From Brachionus plicatilis (lineage: Eukaryota; Rotifera; Eurotatoria; Ploima; Brachionidae), in assembly GCA_010279815.1 (NCBI GenBank), contig QEOQ01000658.1, positions 1,034,806-1,098,805 on the forward strand: a DNA stretch of 64,000 bases, read 5' to 3'. Under the pieces are notes generated by a model. That model was not told where the DNA came from. It searched no databases and saw only the letters and a program-made list of their open reading frames with translations. This document shows, piece after piece, positions 47,284 to 58,700 of this stretch. The position numbers and the translations under genes are program-made. Every line of letters starts with the position of its first letter. Positions within the stretch are counted from its first letter, which is position 1.

Positions 47284-50200
47284 ACAAAATTTTTTTTTTT
47301 CGAAACCCGTTTTTTTTTTTTAAATAAAAATAAAAAATATTTTATTCAAGCGAATTTGTTAATTTTTTTCTTAGATATTAAATTTTTGAGTTAATTTATT
47401 TATTTTAATAAATTTAAAGAAAAATAATTTTTTATTAAATTAAAAACAGCAAAATTTTTCAAGTTTAAAAGTATCAATTCTAAGTGAAAATTTCATTTTC
47501 GGATTTAATTTAATTTCTAAAAAATTGAGTAACAAGGTGTTATTGTTTTTAAATTATGAGTAGGTATGAATAAGATCATTGAATAAGAAAAAAAATCAAC
47601 AATAAAAGAAGAATTGATAAGCTAGATGAAACACCTGGAGATTTTAACTTTTTTGAATGAAAAGATTATTTTTTATTGTCCAGATTAAAGCCCATTAGGG
47701 CCATTCAATAAAGCCAATAGTGGAATTTTGAGTCATTGATCTAGAAGATAAGATATCACGTAATCAAGTGAAAAATTAGATTTTATCTATTGAAAAATAT
47801 TCAAGTAGAAATTCAAAGAGTTTTTTATATTTAAATTGTTTCATACTCTGTTTGTTTAAGAAATCAAAATAGTTAACACCTGCTGGCCTCAGTGGATATC
47901 GACGAAGGATTTTATTGATAAAACTAATAAATTTTTATAAATATCTTTTATATGATAAAAATAATTGCTAAATCAATTAAGGTCTAATGATAGGACATCC
48001 TCTAAATCCCAGTGTTAAATTGGTCGAAATTTGAATTAGACTTTGGCTTTTAATTGAATATTAAATTACTTTCTATTAATTGTACTTGTGTTGATATAGG
48101 CAATAAATTTGTTAAAATTCTCAAATTCCAACTATTCTAAAAAGCGACTTCGGATAGCTAAAATTTTGCTAAAAGCTATTTTAATAAATATTAATTACAA
48201 AGTTAGCCTTAGTCATTAATGGTCGTTTTTTAGGAGTATAGTTAATTAGACACAACAAATTTATGCTATTTAACTAATCTAAAGAATATTGGAAATAGAC
48301 AAATATTGCAGTCTGATGTTAATTATAGAGAAGTTGGATTAATTTAAAAACAACCCATATAATTGTGAGTTTTACAATATTTACAAATAATTTACATTTT
48401 CAAAAATCACCTGGTTAGTTAGATTTTTTAGTTATAAGCACATGCTCATTTCTCTAGATTATTAATTGACTACTCAACTAAATGGTGTAAAATTTTTCGA
48501 GTTAAAAAATTCAAACCTTTTAATTAAAAAACTCAAAGAAATGGTCAATTTTGCGGTTTATTCAATTTTATAACTATATCAATAGATAGTTCCTTCTGAA
48601 TATAAAAAATATCATAAGCAAAAAAAATACATTAAGATAAATATGATTTTACTTCCATAAAATCTATGGAAGTAAAATCATAAGACAAAACGAAACAAAG
48701 TTTTTGGTATAAATTTTATTTTTAAATTAAATTTTAAATCAATTATTGATGAAATTAAAAAACCTTTTAATTAAAGGCTATATTTAAGTAAGATTTTTCC
48801 AAACAAAAAATAAGATCTAAATTAAAAAACTTTGGGAAACTATTATAATTATTTGGTCAGATTTTTAGTTGCTACTTTACTATTTTTTCTTTCTTTCCTC
48901 AAGCGTTCAAAAATTAAACATGTAGCATCTATCGTTTAAAATTTATCTAATCTATATATTCTCTTTTATATTATTTTAAAAATATTTTACTTTTTATTGT
49001 TTTATTTTATTTTTACTTTTTTTCCTATTTTTTTTAATTTGAAGAAGCTCAAAACAGATAAAAAAATTAAATTAAAGAAAATCATATTAAATTAAATTAA
49101 AAGAGAAAAAAAGCAAGATATTTTTATGATCAGAATAATTTTGATCACTTTTTTGTTGAATTGTTATAAAACATGTAAAAAATTTAATATTAATTTTACA
49201 TTTTTTCTGTAAAATTAAGTTTTTTTAAAAGCACGTAAATATTTAGAAATTATCGATTAAAAAAAATTTATTTTCAACATTATAAATCATATAAATACTT
49301 CAAATTTTTATCTAATTTTTGTAAAATATATTTTTTTAATAAAATAAAGTAAAATTTAAAATTATCTATAAACCATAAAATTTATATTTGTGAAAAAAAT
49401 ACCTAAATATCTGAAAAATCTCTAGATTTATTAAAAAAAATTCCTCTCACAATAATTAACAGATTTTGCATTCAAATCAAAACGAGTAGAAGGATAAAAC
49501 ATTTTTCATTATGACTGCAGAATTTTACTTAAAGAGTCTAGTCAAGAAAAGTATACCTATTTTTAAGTGAAGTTAGCCATAGCTTGGCAAATCTTCTAAA
49601 AGTTGCTAGTAACATACGAAAAATTATTAAATTTAAAGAAGACAATTATTAAAAAGCTTGCCGAGCATTTTTTAAAATTCGCGATGATTATTAATATCGT
49701 TAGAAATTGTAAATTTTCTAACAAAGAAATCAACAATTCCTTAGATTAAATCAATTTCAAAAAATAAAAATATTCGAAAAAGGCTTTTAATTATTAAATA
49801 ATTTATTTTTATTTTTTTATTAATAATAAAAAATTGTCCATAAATTTCAATGTTTTGTGGCTAATATATCTTGTCAAGCATATTGGCATTGTTAATTTTG
49901 GTACAAAAAAACAAAATGTTAAAAATGCTAAAGCCGAAGTTCTGACGGGCCAAAACATGTTCAGAATTTTGTGGTAAATAACTAGCATAGCTGATTTAAA
50001 ACTCTTTTAATGTATCTAAAATTTAAAATTATTATTTTGAATTTAATTGATTAAGATTTAAAAAAAAAAAGTTTAAAAAATTTAAAGATTTTAATTTAAT
50101 TTCCTAAAAATAAATAAAATAAATGGGTCGAAATGAAATTTGATTAAAAAAAAATACAAATTGAAACTATTCTAAATAAATTAAATCTTTCAAATCTTGA

Positions 50201-50440
50201 AAATAAAGCTTCTTTCAAAGCCAATATGTGTCCTAATAAGTATTCATTAGCCTTTTTTATTGTCTAAAAAACTACAAAATATATTTTTGTCAATGACTAA
50301 CTTATAGAAGCCTATTATTTTAATAAATAAATGCTTGTACATAAATTAAAAATTTATTCAAAAATCAAACAAACTTTTGGATTAAAAGAAAACTGTCTAT
50401 TTTATTTTTTTTGAAAGCTCTATTTTTTAAATATAATTTA
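47284..50440. other. AT-rich intergenic DNA
   Basis: The beginning is the 3' UTR of the EGF gene (AATAAAA near 47323). Otherwise no gene; one perfect hairpin is listed separately. Confidence 0.5.
48642..48682. repeat. Perfect 18-bp hairpin
   Basis: TATGATTTTACTTCCATA at 48642-48659 and its exact reverse complement at 48665-48682 around AAATC. No T run follows, so it is not a terminator; it is probably a tiny foldback relic. Confidence 0.8.
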
Positions 50441-51278
50441 TTATTGTGCGCTCCATCCACCATCTAATGACAGATGAGTTCCGGTAACTGACGCGGCATT
50501 GTCGCTACATAGATAAGAAACCGCTTCGGCAATTTCTTCAACTTCTACAAATTTTTTTGTTGCTTGGTTTAACAGCAAAACTTTTTTTATCACATCTTCT
50601 TCACTTATACCCCTAACTCTTGCCGTGTCAGCAACTTGATTCATTACTAAAGGTGTCTTGACGTAGCCTGGACAAATGGCGTTTACTGTTATGTTTTTTT
50701 CAGCAAGTTCCAATGCAACAGTTTTCGTCAAACCAAGTACACCATGTTTTGCCGCAACATAGGCTGATTTGAATGGCGAAGCAATCAAACCATGAGCTGA
50801 GGCAATGTTAACAATACGACCCCATCCATTTTTCTTCATATAAGGGACTGAACGCTTAATTGTATGAAAATTAGAAATTAGATTTATCTTAATAATCTGT
50901 TCCCATTTGTCAGAAGGAAACTCATCTACTGGACACACATGTTGAATGCCAGCATTATTGACCAAAATGTCGACTCGCTGAAATTGGCTGTTTATTTTTT
51001 CGAACATGTCATTGATTTCAGTTTCTTTGCTCATATCAGCCGAGTGATATAGTACTTCTTTGGCGCCTATTTGCTTCAAATTTTGAACTATTGAGTTTAT
51101 TTGGTCTTGTTTTCCAAATCCATTTATGACAACATTAAATCCATTCTTGGCAAATCGTTCAGCTACTCCCAAACCAATACCTTTATTGATTAAAATAAAA
51201 AAAAAATTATCAATATTTATTTTATTAGAATACCGGAGGTAGAACCAGTTATCAAGGCAACTTTTGTTTGATTGTTTG
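50441..51278 (-). CDS. bdh: D-3-hydroxybutyrate dehydrogenase, bacterial SDR type
   Basis: Short-chain dehydrogenase that interconverts D-3-hydroxybutyrate and acetoacetate with NAD (ketone-body metabolism). Exons read so far are 51278-51234 and 51180-50441, with a 53-bp intron (51233-51181) that splits the TGSTSGIGLG nucleotide-binding motif. Visible also are LVNNAG, the catalytic Asn in KINL, Ser in NIASAHG, Tyr-x3-Lys in SAYVAAKHG, and NAICPGYVKTPL. The ISEEDVIKKVLL and GGWSAQ ends are signatures of the bacterial BdhA-type enzyme, not the mitochondrial BDH1. The start codon lies in a further upstream exon: there is an acceptor (TTCTTGATTTAG) before 51278 and no ATG in this exon. A candidate first exon with MGRSSAELARNLSTNEG (ATG at 51378) has the wrong phase as I read it, so the N-terminus is unresolved. 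Confidence 0.88.
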
Positions 51279-51379
51279 CTAAATCAAGAAATTGAATTTT
51301 TTTTTAGACTAATTACAACTTAAACATGCCTTCATTAGTTGACAAATTTCGTGCCAATTCAGCACTTGAACGGCCCATC

Positions 51380-52215
51380 ACATTTCGAATAATTTTTGAA
51401 TTTTTGAAAAAGCAAGTCGAATTTTTTAAAATTATCATTATTCAAATCTACCAAAGCAAAGACAAATCAAATATTAGATCAAACTCATTTTTTGATTAAA
51501 AATTAAAAGAGTCTACGCTAAAATAAATTATGTGATATAATCACAATTTATTAGAAACTTAATTTTTTGCTCTATCCAAACCCAAACTAACGCTCAAATA
51601 CTAACTAAAATAAACAACTCACAGTTTAAATTTATTTTGCATAAAAAACTTGTTAATATTCTAGTGTTTTAAAAAATTTATAAATGTTAAATTTAATTAT
51701 ATTAGACCTAGTCAGTTATCACATGTATATAAAATCAAATTTGGTAATTTTATATTTTCAGGCTTCAAATTTATTTTTAATATTTTTAATTTAAACTAAC
51801 TTAAAAAATAATTAAAGGTCGATGTTCAAAATAGAGTATTTTTTTAAACCAGAAAAATTAAATTAAATTGATTAAATAAAAACTCAAATTTGCTTTTAAA
51901 AATTTTTTAATCATAGATCAATTGAAATATTTTACCTTGATTTTTGGATTTAAAGTCTGTTTTTTATTTTCTTTATATTTTAATTTTACTAAATTTTTTA
52001 ATATTTGTAAACAAAAATATTTAACAAATAAAAATCATAATGAAAAGCCAAAATTTGCTGCGTTTAATTAACTAAGCCATATTGCTACTTTAATCGTATT
52101 TAATCGTATTTTATTAAATGGAACAATATTATACAATTTTATTTATAAGTTTGAATATTTTTTTTCATTTAAGTCAAAAAAAGTGATGGTGTTTTTCGTT
52201 GTTTTAAAATTAAAA
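51380..52215. other. AT-rich DNA between two minus-strand genes
   Basis: No gene seen; it contains the 3' flank of POLR2J and any promoter or 5' exon of the dehydrogenase gene. Confidence 0.45.
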
Positions 52216-52217
52216 AT

Positions 52218-52727
52218 CTATTCCATATCTGGACGGTCCTTGAGAGCTTCCTTAAAATTAAAATGTCATTTTGTTTTTTTTTGAATAATAAAATTTTTAC
52301 TCTAAATCTTTCATCTAAAAGTGACATTTCAGATATCAAATCTGTGATAGCGTTTCGCAAAGCCTCTTGAGGGGAGTAATCAAATGATGTTTGAACCCTT
52401 AGGTAGAATTTATGTTCCAATGGATGCGGACATCTGTATCCAGCGAAAATCACCTGAGGGTCTTTCAACAATTGCCTAAGAAAAGAATTTAATTCAAAAA
52501 ATAAAACTTTTGATTTGACTTTTTAATTACGCTCTGAGCATGTTTCCAAGCGTATGGTCTTCTTTGTTAATAGTGAAAATAACTGCATTGGGAACTTTTA
52601 AGTCCTTTTCAAAAGTTATCCTAAGTAATTACATAATTAAAATTTGGTGATTGTTTAATTCATTGTATGGGTACTTTTTTTCTCCTTCAAAAAGCAAAAA
52701 TGACTCGAAGGTTGGTGGGGCGTTCAT
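52218..52727 (-). CDS. POLR2J: RNA polymerase II subunit RPB11 (POLR2J), 4 exons
   Basis: Exons 52727-52675, 52620-52531, 52475-52301 and 52250-52218, with introns of 54, 55 and 50 bp, all GT-AG and in frame. The product is 116 residues, against 117 in human. It opens [18 protein letters not shown] and contains [35 protein letters not shown] and [20 protein letters not shown], ending [13 protein letters not shown]11 forms a heterodimer with RPB3 that nucleates Pol II assembly, a role like the bacterial alpha subunit. Every conserved block is present, so the gene looks intact. Without splicing only the third exon would look like an ORF. Confidence 0.97.
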
Positions 52728-52729
52728 AT

Positions 52730-53420
52730 TTTTTGGACCACTATTTTTATTTTTTGTTCAATTTTATTTATTTAAAATCCAAAAATGATTTTTTTTCCAA
52801 CTTAATACTCGGTGAGCAAATTTTGCAAAACATTTTCATTCATGACTTTAAAAATGTCTTTAAAAAAAATCAAATTTTTTTAATTGATATCATTTCTTTC
52901 AAGGATCAAAAAAAATATTTTAAAAATTTTTAGAGTCAAAATTCAATTCACCGGAGCTTCAAAGTATTAAATATCATTGTGTCTACAAAAGGCAACAAAT
53001 GAAGTCTTGTTAAAAGTGGTTATTTAGCAAAAACCGTTCAAGTTGCATCAAATATTTTTTAAAGAATTAGTTATTTTAAATTTTAATATTAGACACGAGT
53101 TAGTGATTATTTAATTAATTAATATTTTTAAGAATTTTTCAATTTTTTTTTAGAATTTTATTAAGGGGGTCTAAAATCTTACATTGAAGTTTTCTAGTAA
53201 TTCTAGGTTTTTTTTTGAAGATTTTAGCAAAACTAATTACGAGATTAAATTACGAGCAAGCATCAGTTGTTGTTTAAAATAATGACTATTTTTCCTAGCA
53301 AATGATCATTTGTAGCATTTGGGTTCAAAAAAATTCCTAAATAAAAAAAGCTTAATCAATAACGGAAACAAATTTTGTATGATTGATTGAGTTAAATTCA
53401 GGCTTTAATAGCAACCAGTT
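52730..53420. other. AT-rich DNA upstream of POLR2J
   Basis: No coding signal; the Phe/Lys-rich ORF here is AT noise. Confidence 0.5.
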
Positions 53421-53426
53421 TTGTTT

Positions 53427-53609
53427 ATGTTACGGCAACAAGCTTTTAGTAGGTTGGCTAAGGAAAAAAACAAATGCAAATTACTTTGCTTGGACTCGAT
53501 TTCAACTAATACAATGAGTGATTTAAAAAAAGAAAGAGCAAAATCAAAAATAGTGAAAAGCAGCTCGTGTGTTTTGTATGAAAATTTTAAAAATCTTATT
53601 AGAACATAG
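53427..53609 (+). CDS. Possible 60-residue ORF, unsupported family
   Basis: ATG 53427 opens a basic, Ser/Lys-rich ORF (MLRQQAFSRLAKEKNKCK...) ending NLIRT. Composition is somewhat richer than its flanks, and the N-terminus could be a weak mitochondrial presequence. No homologous motif is recognised. It may be chance. Confidence 0.2.
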   Translation: MLRQQAFSRLAKEKNKCKLLCLDSISTNTMSDLKKERAKSKIVKSSSCVLYENFKNLIRT

Positions 53610-53639
53610 CACAAGCGTCCCAAAATCATGCTTAAGAAC

Positions 53640-55480
53640 TTTTCTGTTTCGTATTTTCTCTACAAAAGAATTATTCCAATTATTATCCATTTATTGAGGC
53701 GATATATTTAAAATATTTCAATGAAAAAATGAAAAAAAAAAAAAAAAAAACTAAACAAAATTTTTTGATAAGTTTCCAAGTCTAATTTATTGCTTGCCAA
53801 AGCCAACAATGCGGCTAGTATTAAAAAATCAAGTTTATTATCTAACTTCTTTTTTCAAAATATAAACTATTTGCTCGGCGTTAAACAATTTACTTGGTTT
53901 ATCGACTTCAAGATCAGAAATCATAAACACAAGATCAAAAAATGAGCAAAAAATTCACACAAACATGGTTGATGACGGCAATCAACTTCTATGCAGCACA
54001 AACAACCAAGCCATTTTAGTTTAGGGTTTTTATATTTCAGAGTATCCCTGAGTCAGTGGAGGTGAATAGTTCTATTGCAAATTTTTGACCACATGCAAGC
54101 AAAAGGCAAATTTTAAAGAACATGCTCTGACTCCCGACTTTGGAATAATGCAAATTTGTCTTTGTAAGCAAGAGTTTTTTTTCTTATTCTCGTAGGGTTG
54201 AAAAATATTTCTTTTGAAGCGATAAGAAATAATTTTTTATCACCGAGTCCAAAGATAATTTGGGCCTCTTATCTGACCAATATAAATTTATCCAAACGTC
54301 AGCACCTGACTGCAATTTTAGGTATCAGTACAGACTTAGGTAATGAATCAACTTAATTATGATCAGGTTAGTTGTTTAATTTTCTTTTAGAAAAGTAAAA
54401 AAGTCATAATTGGAGAATTTTTTTATTTTGAACAACAACAAAGGCTAATGGTAATTGGCATTAGAAACAACGTTATGCCATGCATTGGTACATAATTTAA
54501 AGGCAAGCTATTGAGCAAGCAAGAAATGCTCTCTCTTTGAGAAAGCCGTATTTAAAAAAAAAATAAAAAAAGTATACCTAACAACAATAGACTTTTTTTG
54601 AATTTTAGTTGTTAGGTGTAATTACGTGTCACTTTATTTATTTTTTTTTTCTCTAATTTTGTCAAATACATATAGGAAAACATAGAGTATGAGCTAATGG
54701 TTGGATTTTCTGCCTTGTTCTGGCTTATTTGGTTATCGAAAATTTTGACTAAATAATAGCTTTTCCTTTTGTTGCTTTTTTCTCTCTCTCTCTCTGTTTC
54801 GTTTTCAATTTTTTCGTTCCTTTCTATGGGTTTACACAATTAAAATAAATCGATATTTAGGGGTTAACAACATTCTCTAAAGAAGAAATAATCATGCAGT
54901 GGGTATTTCATAGGCGAAATTCGCTTTGTGTTCATCCATTTTTGTTCCTATTTCAAGCATCATTTAATTACTTTTATAATAATTATATAATTCAGTAGCC
55001 AAATCAACATAAATATTGGAATTTTTCTATATTTTCATCGCTAATCGACTCCTAGGAATAGAAGAGGAAATCGGGGCCTCGCTCACAATATCAAGTTTGC
55101 TCAAGCATAAACCCAAAAGCAGAAATTGGTCGCTTCACAAATTCTTTCCAGTATTGAGCAGTCCTGGCAAGCCCATGAAAATAATTTCAACAGGTTAGTG
55201 TTACACGATAAGATCAAATTTCAATTAATAGAAAGAGAGAGAAAAAAGTAAAAATTAGCTAAAACATCGTGGTTGGTAAAGTGAGCGAACAAGTCATATG
55301 CTTTTGTTGAGATTTTTGATAACCATTTGGCTACAAATTGCCTTCAAAATAATCACTATTCTTCAAGCCAACGAGAGTTGGATCAATTGTTCTCAAAGTT
55401 AATCTGAGAGGTACAATATTTAATAGAGAATGAGCGAACAAATTCTGCACTTAGCTCGATTGAGGATAGGGCTAATTTGT
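53640..55480. other. Non-coding, compositionally richer DNA
   Basis: From about 53.6 kb the sequence becomes less AT-rich and more complex than the intergenic DNA before it, with no long ORF. It includes a CT repeat (about 54780-54797). An exon-like open stretch at 55056-55194 lies between CTCCTAG and CAACAG/GTTAGT, possible splice sites. It is plausibly regulatory or 5' transcribed sequence of the BCL11-type gene. Confidence 0.4.
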
Positions 55481-55483
55481 TCT

Positions 55484-55761
55484 GACGTCATATGACATAA
55501 TTGATGACGTAAATGACACAGAGGCAAGCGTCGTTAATCGTGTGCGATTAACGGTGAATTAAAAACAAAAACGGTCTATTAAAATTCCGAGGCCTCTTAT
55601 TTAAAGACAGCACTGTGGCTCTCGGACCTCTTCAGTCCTGAGCTCGCTCCCAAGAAAAGCTGTGATATTTTTTTTATGCAAATTTTCTCAAAGACTATTT
55701 GCGTTCTAGAAAAAAGAAATTATTCATCGGGCTAAATTTATGTCTCTTTTCTATTATGAAG
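55484..55761 (+). promoter_or_regulatory. Candidate core promoter, CRE sites and first exon
   Basis: TGACGTCA (55484-55491) and TGACGTAA (55506-55513) are CREB/ATF-type sites. A 9-bp inverted repeat follows (CGTTAATCG at 55533-55541, CGATTAACG at 55546-55554). A TATA-like TATTTAAAG is at 55598-55606, and an initiator-like TCAGTC at 55632-55637 lies about 36 bases downstream. About 130 bases on, GAAG/GTAAGC at 55761/55762 is a strong 5' splice site. The short exon so defined holds ATGTCTCTTTTC at 55740. The arrangement suits a gene transcribed rightward, most simply the BCL11-type gene at 60 kb. Confidence 0.45.
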
Positions 55762-55769
55762 GTAAGCTT

Positions 55770-58700
55770 AAACACCACGAATCACCTTTGTACATAAAAC
55801 ACAAATGTTGTTGCCACAGTTGGATTTTTTTTTCTCAATTTTTCCAATTTGAAAGAGCGCACAAGGTTAACCAAGAGCTTTCAGAGCTAGTTGTTTATTA
55901 GATTAGATTAGATGGCCATTTTAAGTCCAAAGTAAATATTAAGCAATTTTCAAGTTAACTTTTGGACTCAATTCAATTAGAACTTGCAAGGGATTTAGAC
56001 TTGACGAATTTGTGTAACTATTATAAGTGCGACACATAATAACAATAGTTGGTTATTTCTCCCCTTGGAGTTTTTTTTTTTTTTTTTNNNNNNNNNNNNN
56101 NNNNNNNNNNNNNNNNNNNNNNNNNNNNNNNNNNNNNNNNNNNNNNNNNNNNNNNNNNNNNNNNNNNNNNNNNNNNNNNNNNNNNNNNNNNNNNNNNNNN
56201 NNNNNNNNNNNNNNNNNNNNNNNNNNNNNNNNNNNNNNNNNNNNNNNNNNNNNNNNNNNNNNNNNNNNNNNNNNNNNNNNNNNNNNNNNNNNNNNNNNNN
56301 NNNNNNNNNNNNNNNNNNNNNNNNNNNNNNNNNNNNNNNNNNNNNNNNNNNNNNNNNNNNNNNNNNNNNNNNNNNNNNNNNNNNNNNNNNNNNNNNNNNN
56401 NNNNNNNNNNNNNNNNNNNNNNNNNNNNNNNNNNNNNNNNNNNNNNNNNNNNNNNNNNNNNNNNNNNNNNNNNNNNNNNNNNNNNNNNNNNNNNNNNNNN
56501 NNNNNNNNNNNNNNNNNNNNNNNNNNNNNNNNNNNNNNNNNNNNNNNNNNNNNNNNNNNNNNNNNNNNNNNNNNNNNNNNNNNNNNNNNNNNNNNNNNNN
56601 NNNNNNNNNNNNNNNNNNNNNNNNNNNNNNNNNNAAAAAAAAAAAAAATAAAAAAATATTTTCTCTTTGATTAGATTTTGCTTCGTTTGTAATCAGTCGA
56701 ATTCATAATATTACCCAAGTCCTTACGAATGCAAATGAACATAGTCGTAGGACTTGCAATCATTTTCAAATATTTATTCAAAGATTTTTTTCTGTTCTGT
56801 TCTTTGTGTGTGTGTGTGTGTGTGTGTGGATTTGGGTAAATGTTAATTTTTTTTCTTTACTTATATTTCAAGTTTAACCTTTAGTTACTGCTATTTGTAA
56901 TAATAAAATATTCACCGTAGTTGTTATATAAGAATGGTTATTGAAATTTAAGATTTAACAAGTCGGCCTCAAAGCCTTGTGTATAAGCTATGCGCGATTA
57001 TATTTTGCAACAAAAATCCAGGGGATATTCTTGAGCAAGAAAAATAAAAAATATTTTAGCTATTTTTTCTAGTTGTTGTTGTTGTCGTAATTTGAGGTGT
57101 CAAATGTAGCTACATTGTAGGCTACATTTAAATTAAAGGATTGGTCTGGGCTGACTTACCAGGCGGCTTAGAAACAAGACGCGTGTAATACAGAGCACAG
57201 CTTAGAGCATTCGTCTAGGTAAAGTACCTTAGGAATACTTTATTTTTAAGATTATTTGTTTACAGCCAACAAACAAAAGTGGGACATAACTGGTTGGCAA
57301 CCAGAATTTGCTGTGGTTGCAAATGACAGCAAATGCCATAGATGTAGTGAGGTACATAGCGAGCCAAATTGCCATTTGTAGGCAATAATAATAATTTATT
57401 ACGAAATAGCTGGTTGCTTGAATGGCATTAGAGCAAGATTCTTGAATTTGGGGAGTACTTGAGCGAGTGCGATGTGTTATTTAATAACGAAAGGATCTTT
57501 GAGCGAAAATAAATAGAAATATAGCTCCATAATTTTAAATAATCGATTTTTTTCGGCTGGGGTTAGGCCTTATTGAATATTTTTTGTATAAATGGTTTTC
57601 GTATTTTTTTGCTCAAGCTCATTTTTGTATGCTCTCTCTCTCTCTATCTCTCTTTCTCGTTCTTGCTCTTGTTCTTTTGCATAATATCAGCCTAGAGGAA
57701 CAAAGCCAGCTTTCAGCGCTCATTTCCTGCCAAAATTGGGCTCCACTCATCTACAAGCGCGATCTCTGTTGAATAATCCAAGGATTCGATTATGTTCGCC
57801 GTTCTCTTGCAGTCAGCTTATTGGGATAAATTATTACTGGAGAATTTGAAGCACCATTGGAAAATAGATGCTCTTACATAATACAAAGAAGAATTGCTAA
57901 ACTGCTGCTGTTCTTGGGAGCTAGCGTCGATTCGGATTGCTTTGGATGGTTCTAATTAGATTCAATCTTTAATTCTTATCTAAGGCTTTTCAGCTAACAT
58001 AATTCTCACTTTTATTTTTATCTATTGATTTATTTGTATCCCTATAAGAAAACTATTAAGCTAAATCGGCTTTGTTAGTTTTGTTCGGTGCTGCTTTGAG
58101 ATTTGCCGTTTAGCCAAGGTCGAAAGAGTCATGAAATTGTTCAAGATTTTTAGCTTCAGAGTTGTGCAAAAGTTGGCCAAGATTTTTCAATGATCCTGTT
58201 CACGCTCTTCTCTTCAAGGACTCATGCTCTTATGCGCATTTTTTATTTTTGTTTTGTTTGGCTTCATTTTTTTTTTCCAACTTATACAAAATGACCATTT
58301 TAAAAGCCTATTTTAATACACAAGATTTAATTTTTTTACCTTTTAAAATAAAAAAAAAGAGACTTGTTTTTATTTTTTTCTAATTAGACATGACAACAAC
58401 GAACACGAAGTAGATTTTTTCTTAGATATAAATTCAATGGCAAAATTGTGATTGTTTAAGTTATTGGGAAAAAATTTTTTTTTTTTTTTTTTTTCTCAAA
58501 AAAAAAATCCTTCTGATTTTTGAGGAAAAATTTAGGTGACAATTTTAATTTAAGTACTTTGGGCAACAATCTTTCAAATTCATCCAGCGACTATTTAATG
58601 TCCAATATTGCAGGCCTTGGGCCCGTCTATCCGATCTGCTCGTTAGACGTATTGGAGCATGCTTTTATGCTTCTTCTTGAATAAACACTCATGGGTTAGG

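Noticed and set aside
55016..55198. 60-codon ORF as a gene
   Set aside because: It opens at a non-ATG codon; at most part of it (55056-55194) is an exon candidate, noted in the region entry.
56027..56674. ORFs across the N stretch
   Set aside because: They are artefacts of unknown bases.
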